From an uncultured Eubacteriales bacterium (GTDB lineage: Bacteria; Bacillota; Clostridia; Oscillospirales; Acutalibacteraceae): a stretch of 50,402 nt of DNA. Location: the NCBI GenBank assembly GCA_905198155.1, contig CAJKBQ010000021.1, positions 1 through 50,402 on the forward strand, given 5' to 3'. Of this stretch, positions 39,718 through 46,623 are shown piece by piece (within the stretch, counting starts at the first letter, position 1; the number at the start of each line of letters is the position of its first letter). The notes beneath the pieces are model-generated. The model ran no database searches. It was not told the origin of the DNA and was given only the letters and a program-made list of their open reading frames with translations. The position numbers were made by a program, and so were the translations under genes.

Positions 39718-39746
39718 ATTATACGGATTCCGGGCGGATTTTGCAA
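39718..39746 (-). promoter_or_regulatory. Promoter of the SDR-dehydratase-MDR-epimerase operon
   Basis: On the minus strand, TTGCAA (39741-39746) and TATAAT (39718-39723) are separated by 17 bases. Confidence 0.8.
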
Positions 39747-39817
39747 TGCGCAGACCGATTGGATTTAATCAAAACGATTCTGAATTTTGATTTTTTTGCG
39801 GAAAATTTAATCGAAAA

Positions 39818-40840
39818 TTATTTTTCCGCGCCGCAGCACCGCAGCACCAGCCGGAACAGCCGCCGCTCGTAGTCATACGAATACGGGTTGACCGTTTCGC
39901 CGCGCACCATCCGGGCGAAATCGCGCAGCATCGGCTCGTACCGGTCAAACAGCGCCGTTTCGCCGCGGGCGCCGCCGTCGTACCACGCTTTTTCTTCGGG
40001 GGAGACGAACGTTTCTTTCCACCGGGCGGTCAGCGGCGCGCCGTAATGCATCGGGTTGTCGGCTGCCCAGATTTCGGTGGGGCGGATCTCGATGGTGCCG
40101 CGCGTACCGCAGATCACCAGCTGCCGCCGCGCGTAGCCGTCCACTTCCGCCGAGCAGGTTTTCGCAAACGACACGCCGTGCGGGTAGCGCAGCAGCACCA
40201 GCCCGAAGTCGTCGGCCGTCACGCCGTCGATCCCGGTCGATCGGTTCAGCGGGATCACTTCGTCCGGCTCGCCCTGGATCTGGTAAATCAGGTCGATCAG
40301 ATGGCAGCCGAGGAAGTACATCATCCCGCTGGGGAATTTCGATTCCCACTGCCGCTTGGCGGTGTCGTGGAAGATGTCCATGTGTGCCTCCACCGCATAA
40401 ATTTCGCCCAGCTCGCCGCGCTGCACGGCGGCCAGCGCACGGCGGATCGCCGGGTTGTAGCGGTACATATAGCCCAGCTGCAGCGGCAGGGCTTTCCGTT
40501 CCAGCGTGTCGGCGACCCGGTCAAATTCCGCGCACGTCATGGCGCCGGGCTTGTCAAGGTAGACGGCGATGCCCAGGTCGGCGCAGCGCTGCGCAATGGG
40601 CGCGGCCTGCTCTTCTGCCGTTTCGATCGCGACGGCGTCGGGGCGCATCGCCAGCAGTGCTTCCACCGGCTGCAGCTGCGCGCCGCCGTACTCCGGCCAA
40701 GTGATCCGGTCGCGGTACGCTTCGTCCGGCTCTGCAACGCCCAGCAGCTCAAAATCGCCGCTCAGGCTGCGCAGCGCCCGGTAAGCGCCCGGCGCATGGT
40801 CGTGTCCCAACCCGATTTGGGCAATTCGGACTTTCCGCAT
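39818..40840 (-). CDS. Gfo/Idh/MocA-family oxidoreductase, paralog 1
   Basis: This 340-residue NAD(P)-dependent enzyme has the Rossmann motif GLGHDHA (10-16), the catalytic Lys in YLDKPGAM and the substrate-side motif YFLGCHLIDLIYQIQG with a candidate acid/base His. Such enzymes oxidise sugar or inositol hydroxyls. It is a close paralog of the gene directly upstream (shared VEALLxMxxDAVAxETAEE, QxGYMYRxNPxIRRA, ERxLFxLVxRCCGAE), so the pair arose by tandem duplication. The start is the ATG after GGAGGGG, two bases past the upstream stop codon. The downstream gap to 39746 carries the next operon's promoter. Confidence 0.88.
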   Translation of the reverse strand: MRKVRIAQIGLGHDHAPGAYRALRSLSGDFELLGVAEPDEAYRDRITWPEYGGAQLQPVEALLAMRPDAVAIETAEEQAAPIAQRCADLGIAVYLDKPGAMTCAEFDRVADTLERKALPLQLGYMYRYNPAIRRALAAVQRGELGEIYAVEAHMDIFHDTAKRQWESKFPSGMMYFLGCHLIDLIYQIQGEPDEVIPLNRSTGIDGVTADDFGLVLLRYPHGVSFAKTCSAEVDGYARRQLVICGTRGTIEIRPTEIWAADNPMHYGAPLTARWKETFVSPEEKAWYDGGARGETALFDRYEPMLRDFARMVRGETVNPYSYDYERRLFRLVLRCCGAEK

Positions 40841-40842
40841 GG

Positions 40843-41841
40843 TCAAATCCCCTCCTGTTCCGCACCGCAGCACCGCATCACCAGGTGAAACAGCTGCCGT
40901 TCGTAATCGTAATCAAATTCGTTGACCCGCTCGCCGCGGACGATCTGCGCAAACGTGCGCATCATTTCGTCGTACCGGTCAAACGGCGCGCTCATGCGCG
41001 TTTCCGTACCGCCGATCAGTGCCGTGCGGACGCCGGTCGTTTCGCAGCCGTGCCCGTCGTGGCGTTCCAGCGGCCGCAGCTCGACCGTCCCTTTGGATCC
41101 GCAGATCACCAGCTGCCGCCGGTCGAATCCGTTGACCTCCCGCGCGCAGGATTTCACAATCGACACGCCGTGCGGGTATTCCAGCACGGCAAACCCGTAG
41201 TCCGGCGCGTCCACGCCTTCCGCACCGGTTGCGCAGTTCATCGCGCGCACGCGCATCGGCGCGCCCTGGATCCGGTACACCAGGTCGATCAAATGGCAGC
41301 CCAGGAAGTACATCATCCCGCCGGGGTATTTGCCCAGCCAGGCGCGCTTGGCGGGGTCGTGGTGGACGCTCATGTGCGCTTCCACCGAATAGATTTCGCC
41401 CAGCTCGCCCGCCGCGATCATCGCCATGGCGCGGCGGATCTCCGGGTTGAACCGGTACATATACCCCACCTGGAACGCCAGATGCTGACGTTCCAGTGTG
41501 TCCGCCAGCCGGTCGAACGCGGCGATGTCCGGCGAACCGGGTTTATCCATATATACGGCGACGCCGCGATCAGCGAACAGCTGCGCAGTGCGCGTGGCGT
41601 CTTCTTCGGCCGTCTCGACTGCGACGGCGTCCAGGTTCATGTCCAGCAGCTGCTCCACGGTGTACACCGCCGCGCCGCTGTACGGTCCGCCGCGCAGCCG
41701 CCCGGCAAATGCCGCGTCCGGCTCGGCAATGCCGATCAGGTCGAACTGATCGGTCTGTTTGCGCATCGACGCGAACGCCGCCGTGGCGTGATCGTGCCCG
41801 GCGCCGACCTGCGCGATGCGGATGGGTTTGGGATTCATCAT
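40843..41841 (-). CDS. Gfo/Idh/MocA-family oxidoreductase, paralog 2
   Basis: This 332-residue protein has the Rossmann motif GAGHDHA, catalytic Lys in YMDKPGSPD, and YFLGCHLIDLVYRIQG. It has diverged from paralog 1 in the substrate lobe, so the two may act on different positions or isomers of one compound. AAAGGAG lies before two tandem ATG codons; I use the first. It is 11 bases downstream of the epimerase-like gene and immediately upstream of paralog 1, with near-contiguous reading that implies coupling. Confidence 0.88.
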   Translation of the reverse strand: MMNPKPIRIAQVGAGHDHATAAFASMRKQTDQFDLIGIAEPDAAFAGRLRGGPYSGAAVYTVEQLLDMNLDAVAVETAEEDATRTAQLFADRGVAVYMDKPGSPDIAAFDRLADTLERQHLAFQVGYMYRFNPEIRRAMAMIAAGELGEIYSVEAHMSVHHDPAKRAWLGKYPGGMMYFLGCHLIDLVYRIQGAPMRVRAMNCATGAEGVDAPDYGFAVLEYPHGVSIVKSCAREVNGFDRRQLVICGSKGTVELRPLERHDGHGCETTGVRTALIGGTETRMSAPFDRYDEMMRTFAQIVRGERVNEFDYDYERQLFHLVMRCCGAEQEGI

Positions 41842-41852
41842 GTATGCTCCTT

Positions 41853-42797
41853 TCAATGCGTTCCGCCGCGCAGCACGCGGTCGGTTTCCATCCGGATGCC
41901 GTCGCGGATGGATGTAAAGTCCGCCGCGGTGCAGCCCGCTGCGTCCAGCACTTTGCGGTTGTCGATTGCCCGGTCGTACAGCCGGTCGTATTTCAGTCCG
42001 TACGGCATTTCGTCCAGCCCCTGATCGTGCAGGTAATCCGCCGTGTCCACCCACGCGAACCGCGCGCCGATGCATTCCGTGTAATACGACGCCACTTCGC
42101 CCCATGTGCGGTTTTGCGCCGACGACACGGTGTACGTTTCGCCGCACGCCGCCGGGTTCTGCAGCAGCCGCGCGATCAGTTTGCCGGAATTGCCCGCCCA
42201 GTCCAGCCCGGCGGTCAGGCCGCGCGCCGCGCGGGGCAGCAAAATCTCCTGCCCGGCGCGGGTGCGCGTGACGACTTCGTGCCCCGAACGCGTCACGATG
42301 TCCAGCCGCAGATCCGAAAACGAGATCACCGGCCGCACAATCGTCCAGTTGTCCGTCCCGCTGTCCGTGCGGATGAACCGTTCGTTCTGCGTTTTGGGCA
42401 CGGCGTAGCCCTCCGTGCGGACAAATTCGTCGTCATCCACCGTGTCCAGCAGCAGCGGCGCCTCCTCCGTGATCGGGTGCTGCAGATCCGCATACACGCG
42501 GTACGACGACAGGAAAACCAGGTGGTCGGTCTTCTGCGAAAGCAGCGCGTGCACCGGCCGGTATGCGTCCACGGACGTGTAGTGGATAAAGTTTACGATC
42601 CCGTCGTAGTACCGATCCTGCAAAAACCGCGCCAGCGCATCTGCCGTTGCGTCCATCCGGATAAACTGCACCCCGCTGCGCGGCGCATGATCTTCCAGGC
42701 AGAGAATGTCCGCTTCGCACCCGTCTGCCGTCAGCTGCTGCGCGGTATACCGCCCCAGCGTCCCGCCGCCGGCGATCAGCAGCATTTTCTTTTTCAT
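41853..42797 (-). CDS. NAD-dependent epimerase/dehydratase-like protein (set A)
   Basis: This 314-residue extended-SDR protein has AGGGTLGRY near the N terminus for cofactor binding and Tyr131-x3-Lys135 (GYAVPK) as catalytic pair. It is a diverged paralog of the protein at 36044-37048, sharing FLSSYRVYA/YLSTYRVFD, NWTIVRPVISFS, TWGEVA and the DNRK block. It sits between an MDR dehydrogenase and the Gfo/Idh pair on the same strand. The SD is GGAG; the spacing to the start is eight to nine bases. The substrate is unknown. Confidence 0.8.
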   Translation of the reverse strand: MKKKMLLIAGGGTLGRYTAQQLTADGCEADILCLEDHAPRSGVQFIRMDATADALARFLQDRYYDGIVNFIHYTSVDAYRPVHALLSQKTDHLVFLSSYRVYADLQHPITEEAPLLLDTVDDDEFVRTEGYAVPKTQNERFIRTDSGTDNWTIVRPVISFSDLRLDIVTRSGHEVVTRTRAGQEILLPRAARGLTAGLDWAGNSGKLIARLLQNPAACGETYTVSSAQNRTWGEVASYYTECIGARFAWVDTADYLHDQGLDEMPYGLKYDRLYDRAIDNRKVLDAAGCTAADFTSIRDGIRMETDRVLRGGTH

Positions 42798-42854
42798 CGC
42801 TCGATTCTCCTTATCCTTATAATTATATTATAATTATATTTTTTCTCCCGAAAA

Positions 42855-43871
42855 TCAGTCTTTCGCCGACCAGTCGAACTGCACCACCGGGAACGACCGC
42901 TCGGTCAGCAGCCGGTGATATACCTGCGGCGCTTCGTCCGGCGTATGTACTTCGCTGACCAGCTCGTGCAGCTTCATCCGCCCGCCGGCCGTCAGCCGCT
43001 GCACCGCCATAATGTCGTCGTGCGTTGTCCACCACCCGGCGGCAGATTCGTGCACCGGCCGCGCGTTGGTGTGCGCGCCGATCAGCGTGATGCCGGGGCC
43101 GTGGACTTTGCGGTAATAGTCGATGGTGAAGTCGGAGCTGCGCGTGCAGCCGAGCAGCGCCACCCGTCCGCGCGGCGCCATGCAGTCCAGCGCATTGTCC
43201 AGCCCCTGGCCGACGCCGGTCACTTCGATCGCCGCGCGCGCGCCGCCGTGCGTCAGCGCTTTGACCGCAGCGGCAAAGTCGGGCGCGGTGGGGTCAAGCG
43301 CATAATCGGCGCCGAACTCCAGCGCCTGCGCGCGCCGCGCCGCCACCGGATCGACCGCAATCACCGGCACTGCGCCTGCTGCGCGCAGGATCTCGACCGC
43401 CAGCTGGCCCAGCACGCCCAGCCCCATCACGATGGCCGGTTCGCCGGCTTCCACCCGGCATTTGCGCACCGCCGCCATTGGGAACGTGGAGATCAGCAGC
43501 AGCGCCGCGTCCGAAAACGACAGCCGCTCATCCTCAATATGATGGACGTTGGCGGTGTCGCGCAGCAGGTAGCGCTGGTGCGTCCCCCACGATGTCGCCA
43601 CCCGGTCGCCCGGCGCAAAGTCCGTTACGCCTGCGCCGACTTCTGCCACAATGCCTGCGCCGCAGTAGCCGGGGTAGCGCGGGAACTGCACCCGCGGTCC
43701 TTCCGCGTAGCAGACGGTGTCCGATCCGGACAGGTTTGCCCGCTCGGTGCCGCTGCTGATGGTGGTGCGCATCATCCGCACCAGCACTTCGCCCGGTCCG
43801 GGGTGCTGCACCGGAATTTCTTTCAGCTCGGCGACGCCGGGGGCGGTAAATATGATTTGTTCGTTGGTCAT
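42855..43871 (-). CDS. Zinc-type/MDR dehydrogenase, first gene of set A
   Basis: This 338-residue medium-chain dehydrogenase has a GroES-like N-terminal domain (VQFPRYPGYCGAGIVAEVG) and NAD(P)-binding GLGVLGQLAVEI. It lacks the usual GHE catalytic zinc motif, having GYCGAG instead, a pattern found in dehydrogenases linked to Gfo/Idh partners such as BchC-like or bi-domain forms. It probably oxidises a polyol or sugar. AAAGGATG precedes the ATG. Its promoter overlaps that of the divergent AraC gene, so the set A operon is very likely controlled by that regulator. Confidence 0.82.
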   Translation of the reverse strand: MTNEQIIFTAPGVAELKEIPVQHPGPGEVLVRMMRTTISSGTERANLSGSDTVCYAEGPRVQFPRYPGYCGAGIVAEVGAGVTDFAPGDRVATSWGTHQRYLLRDTANVHHIEDERLSFSDAALLLISTFPMAAVRKCRVEAGEPAIVMGLGVLGQLAVEILRAAGAVPVIAVDPVAARRAQALEFGADYALDPTAPDFAAAVKALTHGGARAAIEVTGVGQGLDNALDCMAPRGRVALLGCTRSSDFTIDYYRKVHGPGITLIGAHTNARPVHESAAGWWTTHDDIMAVQRLTAGGRMKLHELVSEVHTPDEAPQVYHRLLTERSFPVVQFDWSAKD

Positions 43872-43915
43872 AGTAAACGCATCCTTTCAGTTTGGTCTGT
43901 TTGACCTGTAATTTT

Positions 43916-43944
43916 ATTGTATCCGATTGACAGCCGACGCGCAA
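43916..43944 (-). promoter_or_regulatory. Promoter of the set A catabolic operon
   Basis: On the minus strand, TTGCGC (43939-43944) and TACAAT (43916-43921) are separated by 17 bases. It overlaps the divergent AraC promoter base for base over 18 positions. Confidence 0.7.
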
Positions 43945-43955
43945 TATGATATACT
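43927..43955 (+). promoter_or_regulatory. Promoter of the AraC gene at 44054
   Basis: TTGACA (43927-43932) and TATACT (43950-43955) are separated by 17 bases. The leader is about 90 bases. Confidence 0.85.
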
Positions 43956-44053
43956 GCAAATACCGCATAATATTCTCCACAATTTTCGCGTCAAACGCCG
44001 GATTCCTGCGATTGACCGCGCAGAATCCTGTATTTGATCCGGAGGGGACGCTC

Positions 44054-44788
44054 ATGGACTACTCGTCTTCCACAATTTCCCGCAACCCCTATGCCCACAC
44101 CGACAACCGCTGCGGGGTCGATATGCATTTTCTGGCCTATATGCTGTCCGGCTGGGCGCGGCTGGTGTCGGTGCACGAAGACATCACCGTGCAGACCGGC
44201 GAGATGCTGTATATCCCGCTGCACTGCCGGTACCAGTCGTACTGGTACGGCCACCCGACGGTGTCGTGGATTTCGCTGGCATTCCGCGATTTTCCCGACC
44301 CGGCGGGGCGGGCGTTCCCGCTCCAGCGGATTGTCCCGACCGACAGCGACCGCGACCGGATGCTGGCGATCCCGCGTGACCGGCCGGTGGACTGCACCGC
44401 CGCCGGTCAGCTGCTGACGCTGCTGGGACAGCTGCTGCCGCGCATGGTCACCACCGACCCCGACCCGCGCGCCGCCCGGATCCGGCAGTCGGTGCAGTAT
44501 ATGGAAGCCCACCCCCGCGCACCGATTCCCGAACTGGCCAAGCAGTGCGGCATGTCCGAATCGGCATACTATGCGCTGTTCCGCACCGTCACCGGCCGCA
44601 CCCCCGGCGCGATGAAGCAGAAGCTGCTCGCCGAACGCGCCGCCGCGCTGCTGACGTCCACCGACCTGCCGGTCGAAACCATCAGCGACCGGCTGGGGTT
44701 TTCGTCTGCCGCGTATTTCCGCAAGGTGCTGCACGCGCAGCTGGGGCGCGCCCCGCGCGATATCCGCCGCAGCCGGAAAAATATCTGA
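44054..44788 (+). CDS. AraC-family regulator of the catabolic cluster
   Basis: This 244-residue protein has an N-terminal cupin-like sensor (about 15-95; VQTGEMLYIPLHCRYQSYW) and a C-terminal double HTH (about 145-240; LAKQCGMSESAYYALFRTVTGRTPGAMK ... LGFSSAAYFRKVLHAQLGRAPRDIRR). It is divergent from the set A operon with overlapping promoters, so mutual exclusion or activation at this site is likely. The start is the ATG after GGAGGGG; the longer frame begins upstream of the SD with no signal. Confidence 0.87.
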   Translation: MDYSSSTISRNPYAHTDNRCGVDMHFLAYMLSGWARLVSVHEDITVQTGEMLYIPLHCRYQSYWYGHPTVSWISLAFRDFPDPAGRAFPLQRIVPTDSDRDRMLAIPRDRPVDCTAAGQLLTLLGQLLPRMVTTDPDPRAARIRQSVQYMEAHPRAPIPELAKQCGMSESAYYALFRTVTGRTPGAMKQKLLAERAAALLTSTDLPVETISDRLGFSSAAYFRKVLHAQLGRAPRDIRRSRKNI

Positions 44789-44815
44789 TTTCTGCCGGAA
44801 AATTTGCGAAAACGC

Positions 44816-44844
44816 TTGCATCGGCACGGAAAATATGATATACT
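44816..44844 (+). promoter_or_regulatory. Promoter of the riboswitch-oadB unit
   Basis: TTGCAT (44816-44821) and TATACT (44839-44844) are separated by 17 bases. CGAAAACGC precedes the -35. Transcription should start near 44851, just before the aptamer. Confidence 0.82.
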
Positions 44845-44856
44845 GGGCTTGTTCTG

Positions 44857-44950
44857 TGAAGAGGGAGTAGCTTGCGAGCAATCGTGCCTTTGGCGTCAAT
44901 CCCGGCGGGTGCGCAGCCCGCCCGCCACTGGATGAAATAGCGAGACTCTT
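44857..44950 (+). ncRNA. yybP-ykoY-type (Mn2+) riboswitch aptamer
   Basis: The leader has the core of the manganese riboswitch. P1 pairs AAGAG (44859-44863) with CTCTT (44946-44950). The conserved GGGAGTAGC follows P1, GTCAA lies at 44895-44899, and TAGCGAGAC closes the aptamer. A GC-rich hairpin (GGCGGG...CCCGCC) lies between them. The order and spacing match the Lactococcus yybP-ykoY RNA as I recall it. P1 and the following terminator share bases 44942-44950, so ligand binding should favour read-through, giving an ON switch. A Na+ (DUF1646) riboswitch would suit the downstream gene but does not have this core, to my knowledge. Confidence 0.8.
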
Positions 44951-44990
44951 GCCGTGCGGGTGCGGAACCCGCGGCAAGCGTCTCTTTTTT
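44942..44990 (+). terminator. Riboswitch expression platform terminator
   Basis: GAGAC (44942-44946) pairs with GTCTC (44980-44984), TTGCCG with CGGCAA, and GCGGGT with ACCCGC. A T6 run follows. The 5' arm overlaps the aptamer P1, so the two structures exclude each other. Confidence 0.85.
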
Positions 44991-45030
44991 CATATACGAC
45001 CTCCAAAACAATATTGAAGGAGCAATGAGT

Positions 45031-46140
45031 ATGGAAATTTTGGTGCAGAATTTTGCCAATATCACATGGCAGCAAGTCGTGATGTGGGCAATCGGCGGGG
45101 TACTGATCTACCTCGCGATCAAAAAAGACATGGAGCCGTCGCTGCTGCTGCCGATCGGCTTTGGCGCGATCCTGGTCAATCTGCCGCTGAGCGGCGCGGT
45201 GGATCAGGGCGCGGAGCGCGGCGCGCTGAGCGTGCTGTACGACGCCGGGATCGCCAACGAGCTGTTCCCGCTGATCCTGTTCATCGGGATCGGGGCGATG
45301 ATCGACTTCGGGCCGCTGCTGGCCAACCCGAAGCTGATGATCTTCGGCGCAGCGGCGCAGTTCGGCATTTTCTTCACGCTGTGCACGGCGTCGATGTTTT
45401 TTGACCTGAACGACGCCGCCTCCATCGCGATCATCGGCGCCGCCGACGGCCCCACCTCGATCGTGGTGGCGCTGAAGCTGGGGTCGAAGTACCTGGGCGC
45501 GATCATGGTCGCCGCGTATTCGTACATGGCGCTGGTGCCGATTATCCAGCCGCCTGTGATTAAGCTGCTGACTACCAAAAAAGAGCGGCTGATCCGGATG
45601 CCGTACGAGCAGAAGGAAGTGTCCAAGCTGGTGCGCATCCTGTTCCCGATCATCGTGACGGTGGTGGCGGGGCTGGTGGCGCCGGCGTCGGTGTCGCTGG
45701 TGGGCTTCCTGATGTTCGGCAACCTGATCCGCGAGTGCGGCGTGCTGAATTCGCTGTCCGAAACCGCACAGAAGGTGCTGGCGAACTTGGTTACGATCTT
45801 CCTTGGGATCACCATCGCATCGCAAATGCGGGCAGAGCAGTTTTTGAAGCCGGACACGCTGCTGATCCTGGGGCTGGGGCTGATCGCGTTCGTGTTCGAC
45901 ACCGCGGGCGGCGTGCTGTTCGCGAAGTTCCTGAACCTGTTCCTGAAAAAGAAAATCAACCCGATGATCGGCGCGGCAGGCATTTCCGCGTTCCCGATGA
46001 GCGGCCGCATCGTCCACAAAATGGGTTTGGCCGAAGACCCGCAGAACTTCCTGCTGATGCACGCCATTGGGGTCAATGTGTCCGGCCAGATCGCGTCCGT
46101 CATCGCGGGCGGGCTGATCCTGAACTTCTTTATGAAGTAA
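45031..46140 (+). CDS. oadB: Sodium-translocating decarboxylase beta subunit-like protein (OadB family)
   Basis: This 369-residue multi-pass membrane protein is of the OadB/GcdB/MmdB family, which couples decarboxylation of carboxybiotin to Na+ export. The key Asp region IGAADGPTSI and the Na+-site block NPMIGAAGISAFPMSGRIVHKMG are intact, as is the C-terminal HAIGVNVSGQIASVIAGG. About ten to eleven spans are visible. The ATG chosen is eight bases after AAGGAG; one two codons earlier is too close. No carboxyltransferase alpha or biotin carrier gene lies in the window. Control by a Mn2+-type riboswitch is unusual and raises the possibility of a stand-alone transporter. Confidence 0.88.
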   Translation: MEILVQNFANITWQQVVMWAIGGVLIYLAIKKDMEPSLLLPIGFGAILVNLPLSGAVDQGAERGALSVLYDAGIANELFPLILFIGIGAMIDFGPLLANPKLMIFGAAAQFGIFFTLCTASMFFDLNDAASIAIIGAADGPTSIVVALKLGSKYLGAIMVAAYSYMALVPIIQPPVIKLLTTKKERLIRMPYEQKEVSKLVRILFPIIVTVVAGLVAPASVSLVGFLMFGNLIRECGVLNSLSETAQKVLANLVTIFLGITIASQMRAEQFLKPDTLLILGLGLIAFVFDTAGGVLFAKFLNLFLKKKINPMIGAAGISAFPMSGRIVHKMGLAEDPQNFLLMHAIGVNVSGQIASVIAGGLILNFFMK

Positions 46141-46159
46141 TGAATGGGAGGAATTTGCA

Positions 46160-46288
46160 ATGAATTTTAATCCGCAGGCGTTTGTGGACAATCTGCCGTA
46201 TATGGGCGAAGGCATGCTCGGCATCCTGATCGTGATCGGGGTGTTCATACTGGTCACGGCGGGGATGAACCGCGTGTTCCGCAAATAA
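46160..46288 (+). CDS. OadG-related small membrane subunit (42 residues)
   Basis: This 42-residue protein reads MNFNPQAFVDNLPYMGEGML, then a single span GILIVIGVFILVTAGM and a basic end NRVFRK. The shape (short periplasmic N terminus, one span, basic tail) is that of gamma-like subunits that hold the decarboxylase beta subunit, though it lacks the long soluble OadG tail. GGGAGG lies seven bases before the ATG and the gene starts 20 bases after oadB, so it is co-translated. It probably forms a two-part complex with the OadB-like protein. A strong terminator follows. Confidence 0.85.
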   Translation: MNFNPQAFVDNLPYMGEGMLGILIVIGVFILVTAGMNRVFRK

Positions 46289-46310
46289 TTTTCAATAATT
46301 GTGCATGAGA

Positions 46311-46361
46311 AAATCCTCATCCGTTTCCCGGAGCTGTGCCGGGGCGGGTGAGGATTTTTTT
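46311..46361. terminator. Terminator between oadB unit and DltC-like gene
   Basis: A long stem pairs AAATCCTCA with TGAGGATTT, with an inner CCCGG/CCGGG stem. T7 follows on the plus strand. The reverse strand has a shorter T-run (ATTTTCTC), so it mainly ends the oadB transcript and may serve both sides. Confidence 0.88.
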
Positions 46362-46386
46362 GAATGATATGAAAGATGTTCGGCGG

Positions 46387-46623
46387 TCACACCGTCACGT
46401 CGTCGGTCTGCTCTGCAATCAGCGCAGCGATGGCGCGCGGCGTTTTCAGCCGGTTGCGGTCGATGCGCGTGGGATACAGCGCAATGCCTTCGTCCGCCAG
46501 CGCGGCAAACAGGTCGATCATCGCCAGCGAATCGAGCAGGCCGCTGTCGATCAATTCGCAGTCCGGGTCGCGCACCCGTTCGTCCTCGCACAGTTCCGCC
46601 AGCAATTCCGTTACGCAAATCAT
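46387..46623 (-). CDS. dltC: Acyl/D-alanyl carrier protein, DltC-like
   Basis: This 78-residue carrier protein has Ser32 in DSGLLDSLAMIDL as the phosphopantetheine attachment site. The spacing and helix pattern are those of DltC or short acyl carrier proteins. It starts with an ATG that overlaps the stop of the adenylation gene (ATGA), with AAAGGAG about 11 bases upstream, so the two are coupled and the carrier is the likely acceptor of the activated amino acid. No DltB or DltD gene accompanies it. Confidence 0.85.
   Translation of the reverse strand: MICVTELLAELCEDERVRDPDCELIDSGLLDSLAMIDLFAALADEGIALYPTRIDRNRLKTPRAIAALIAEQTDDVTV

Noticed and set aside
44842..45000. tRNA or T-box leader before oadB
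   Set aside because: No specifier loop, no T-box AGGGTGGNACCGCG core and no cloverleaf; the yybP-ykoY core explains the conserved bases.
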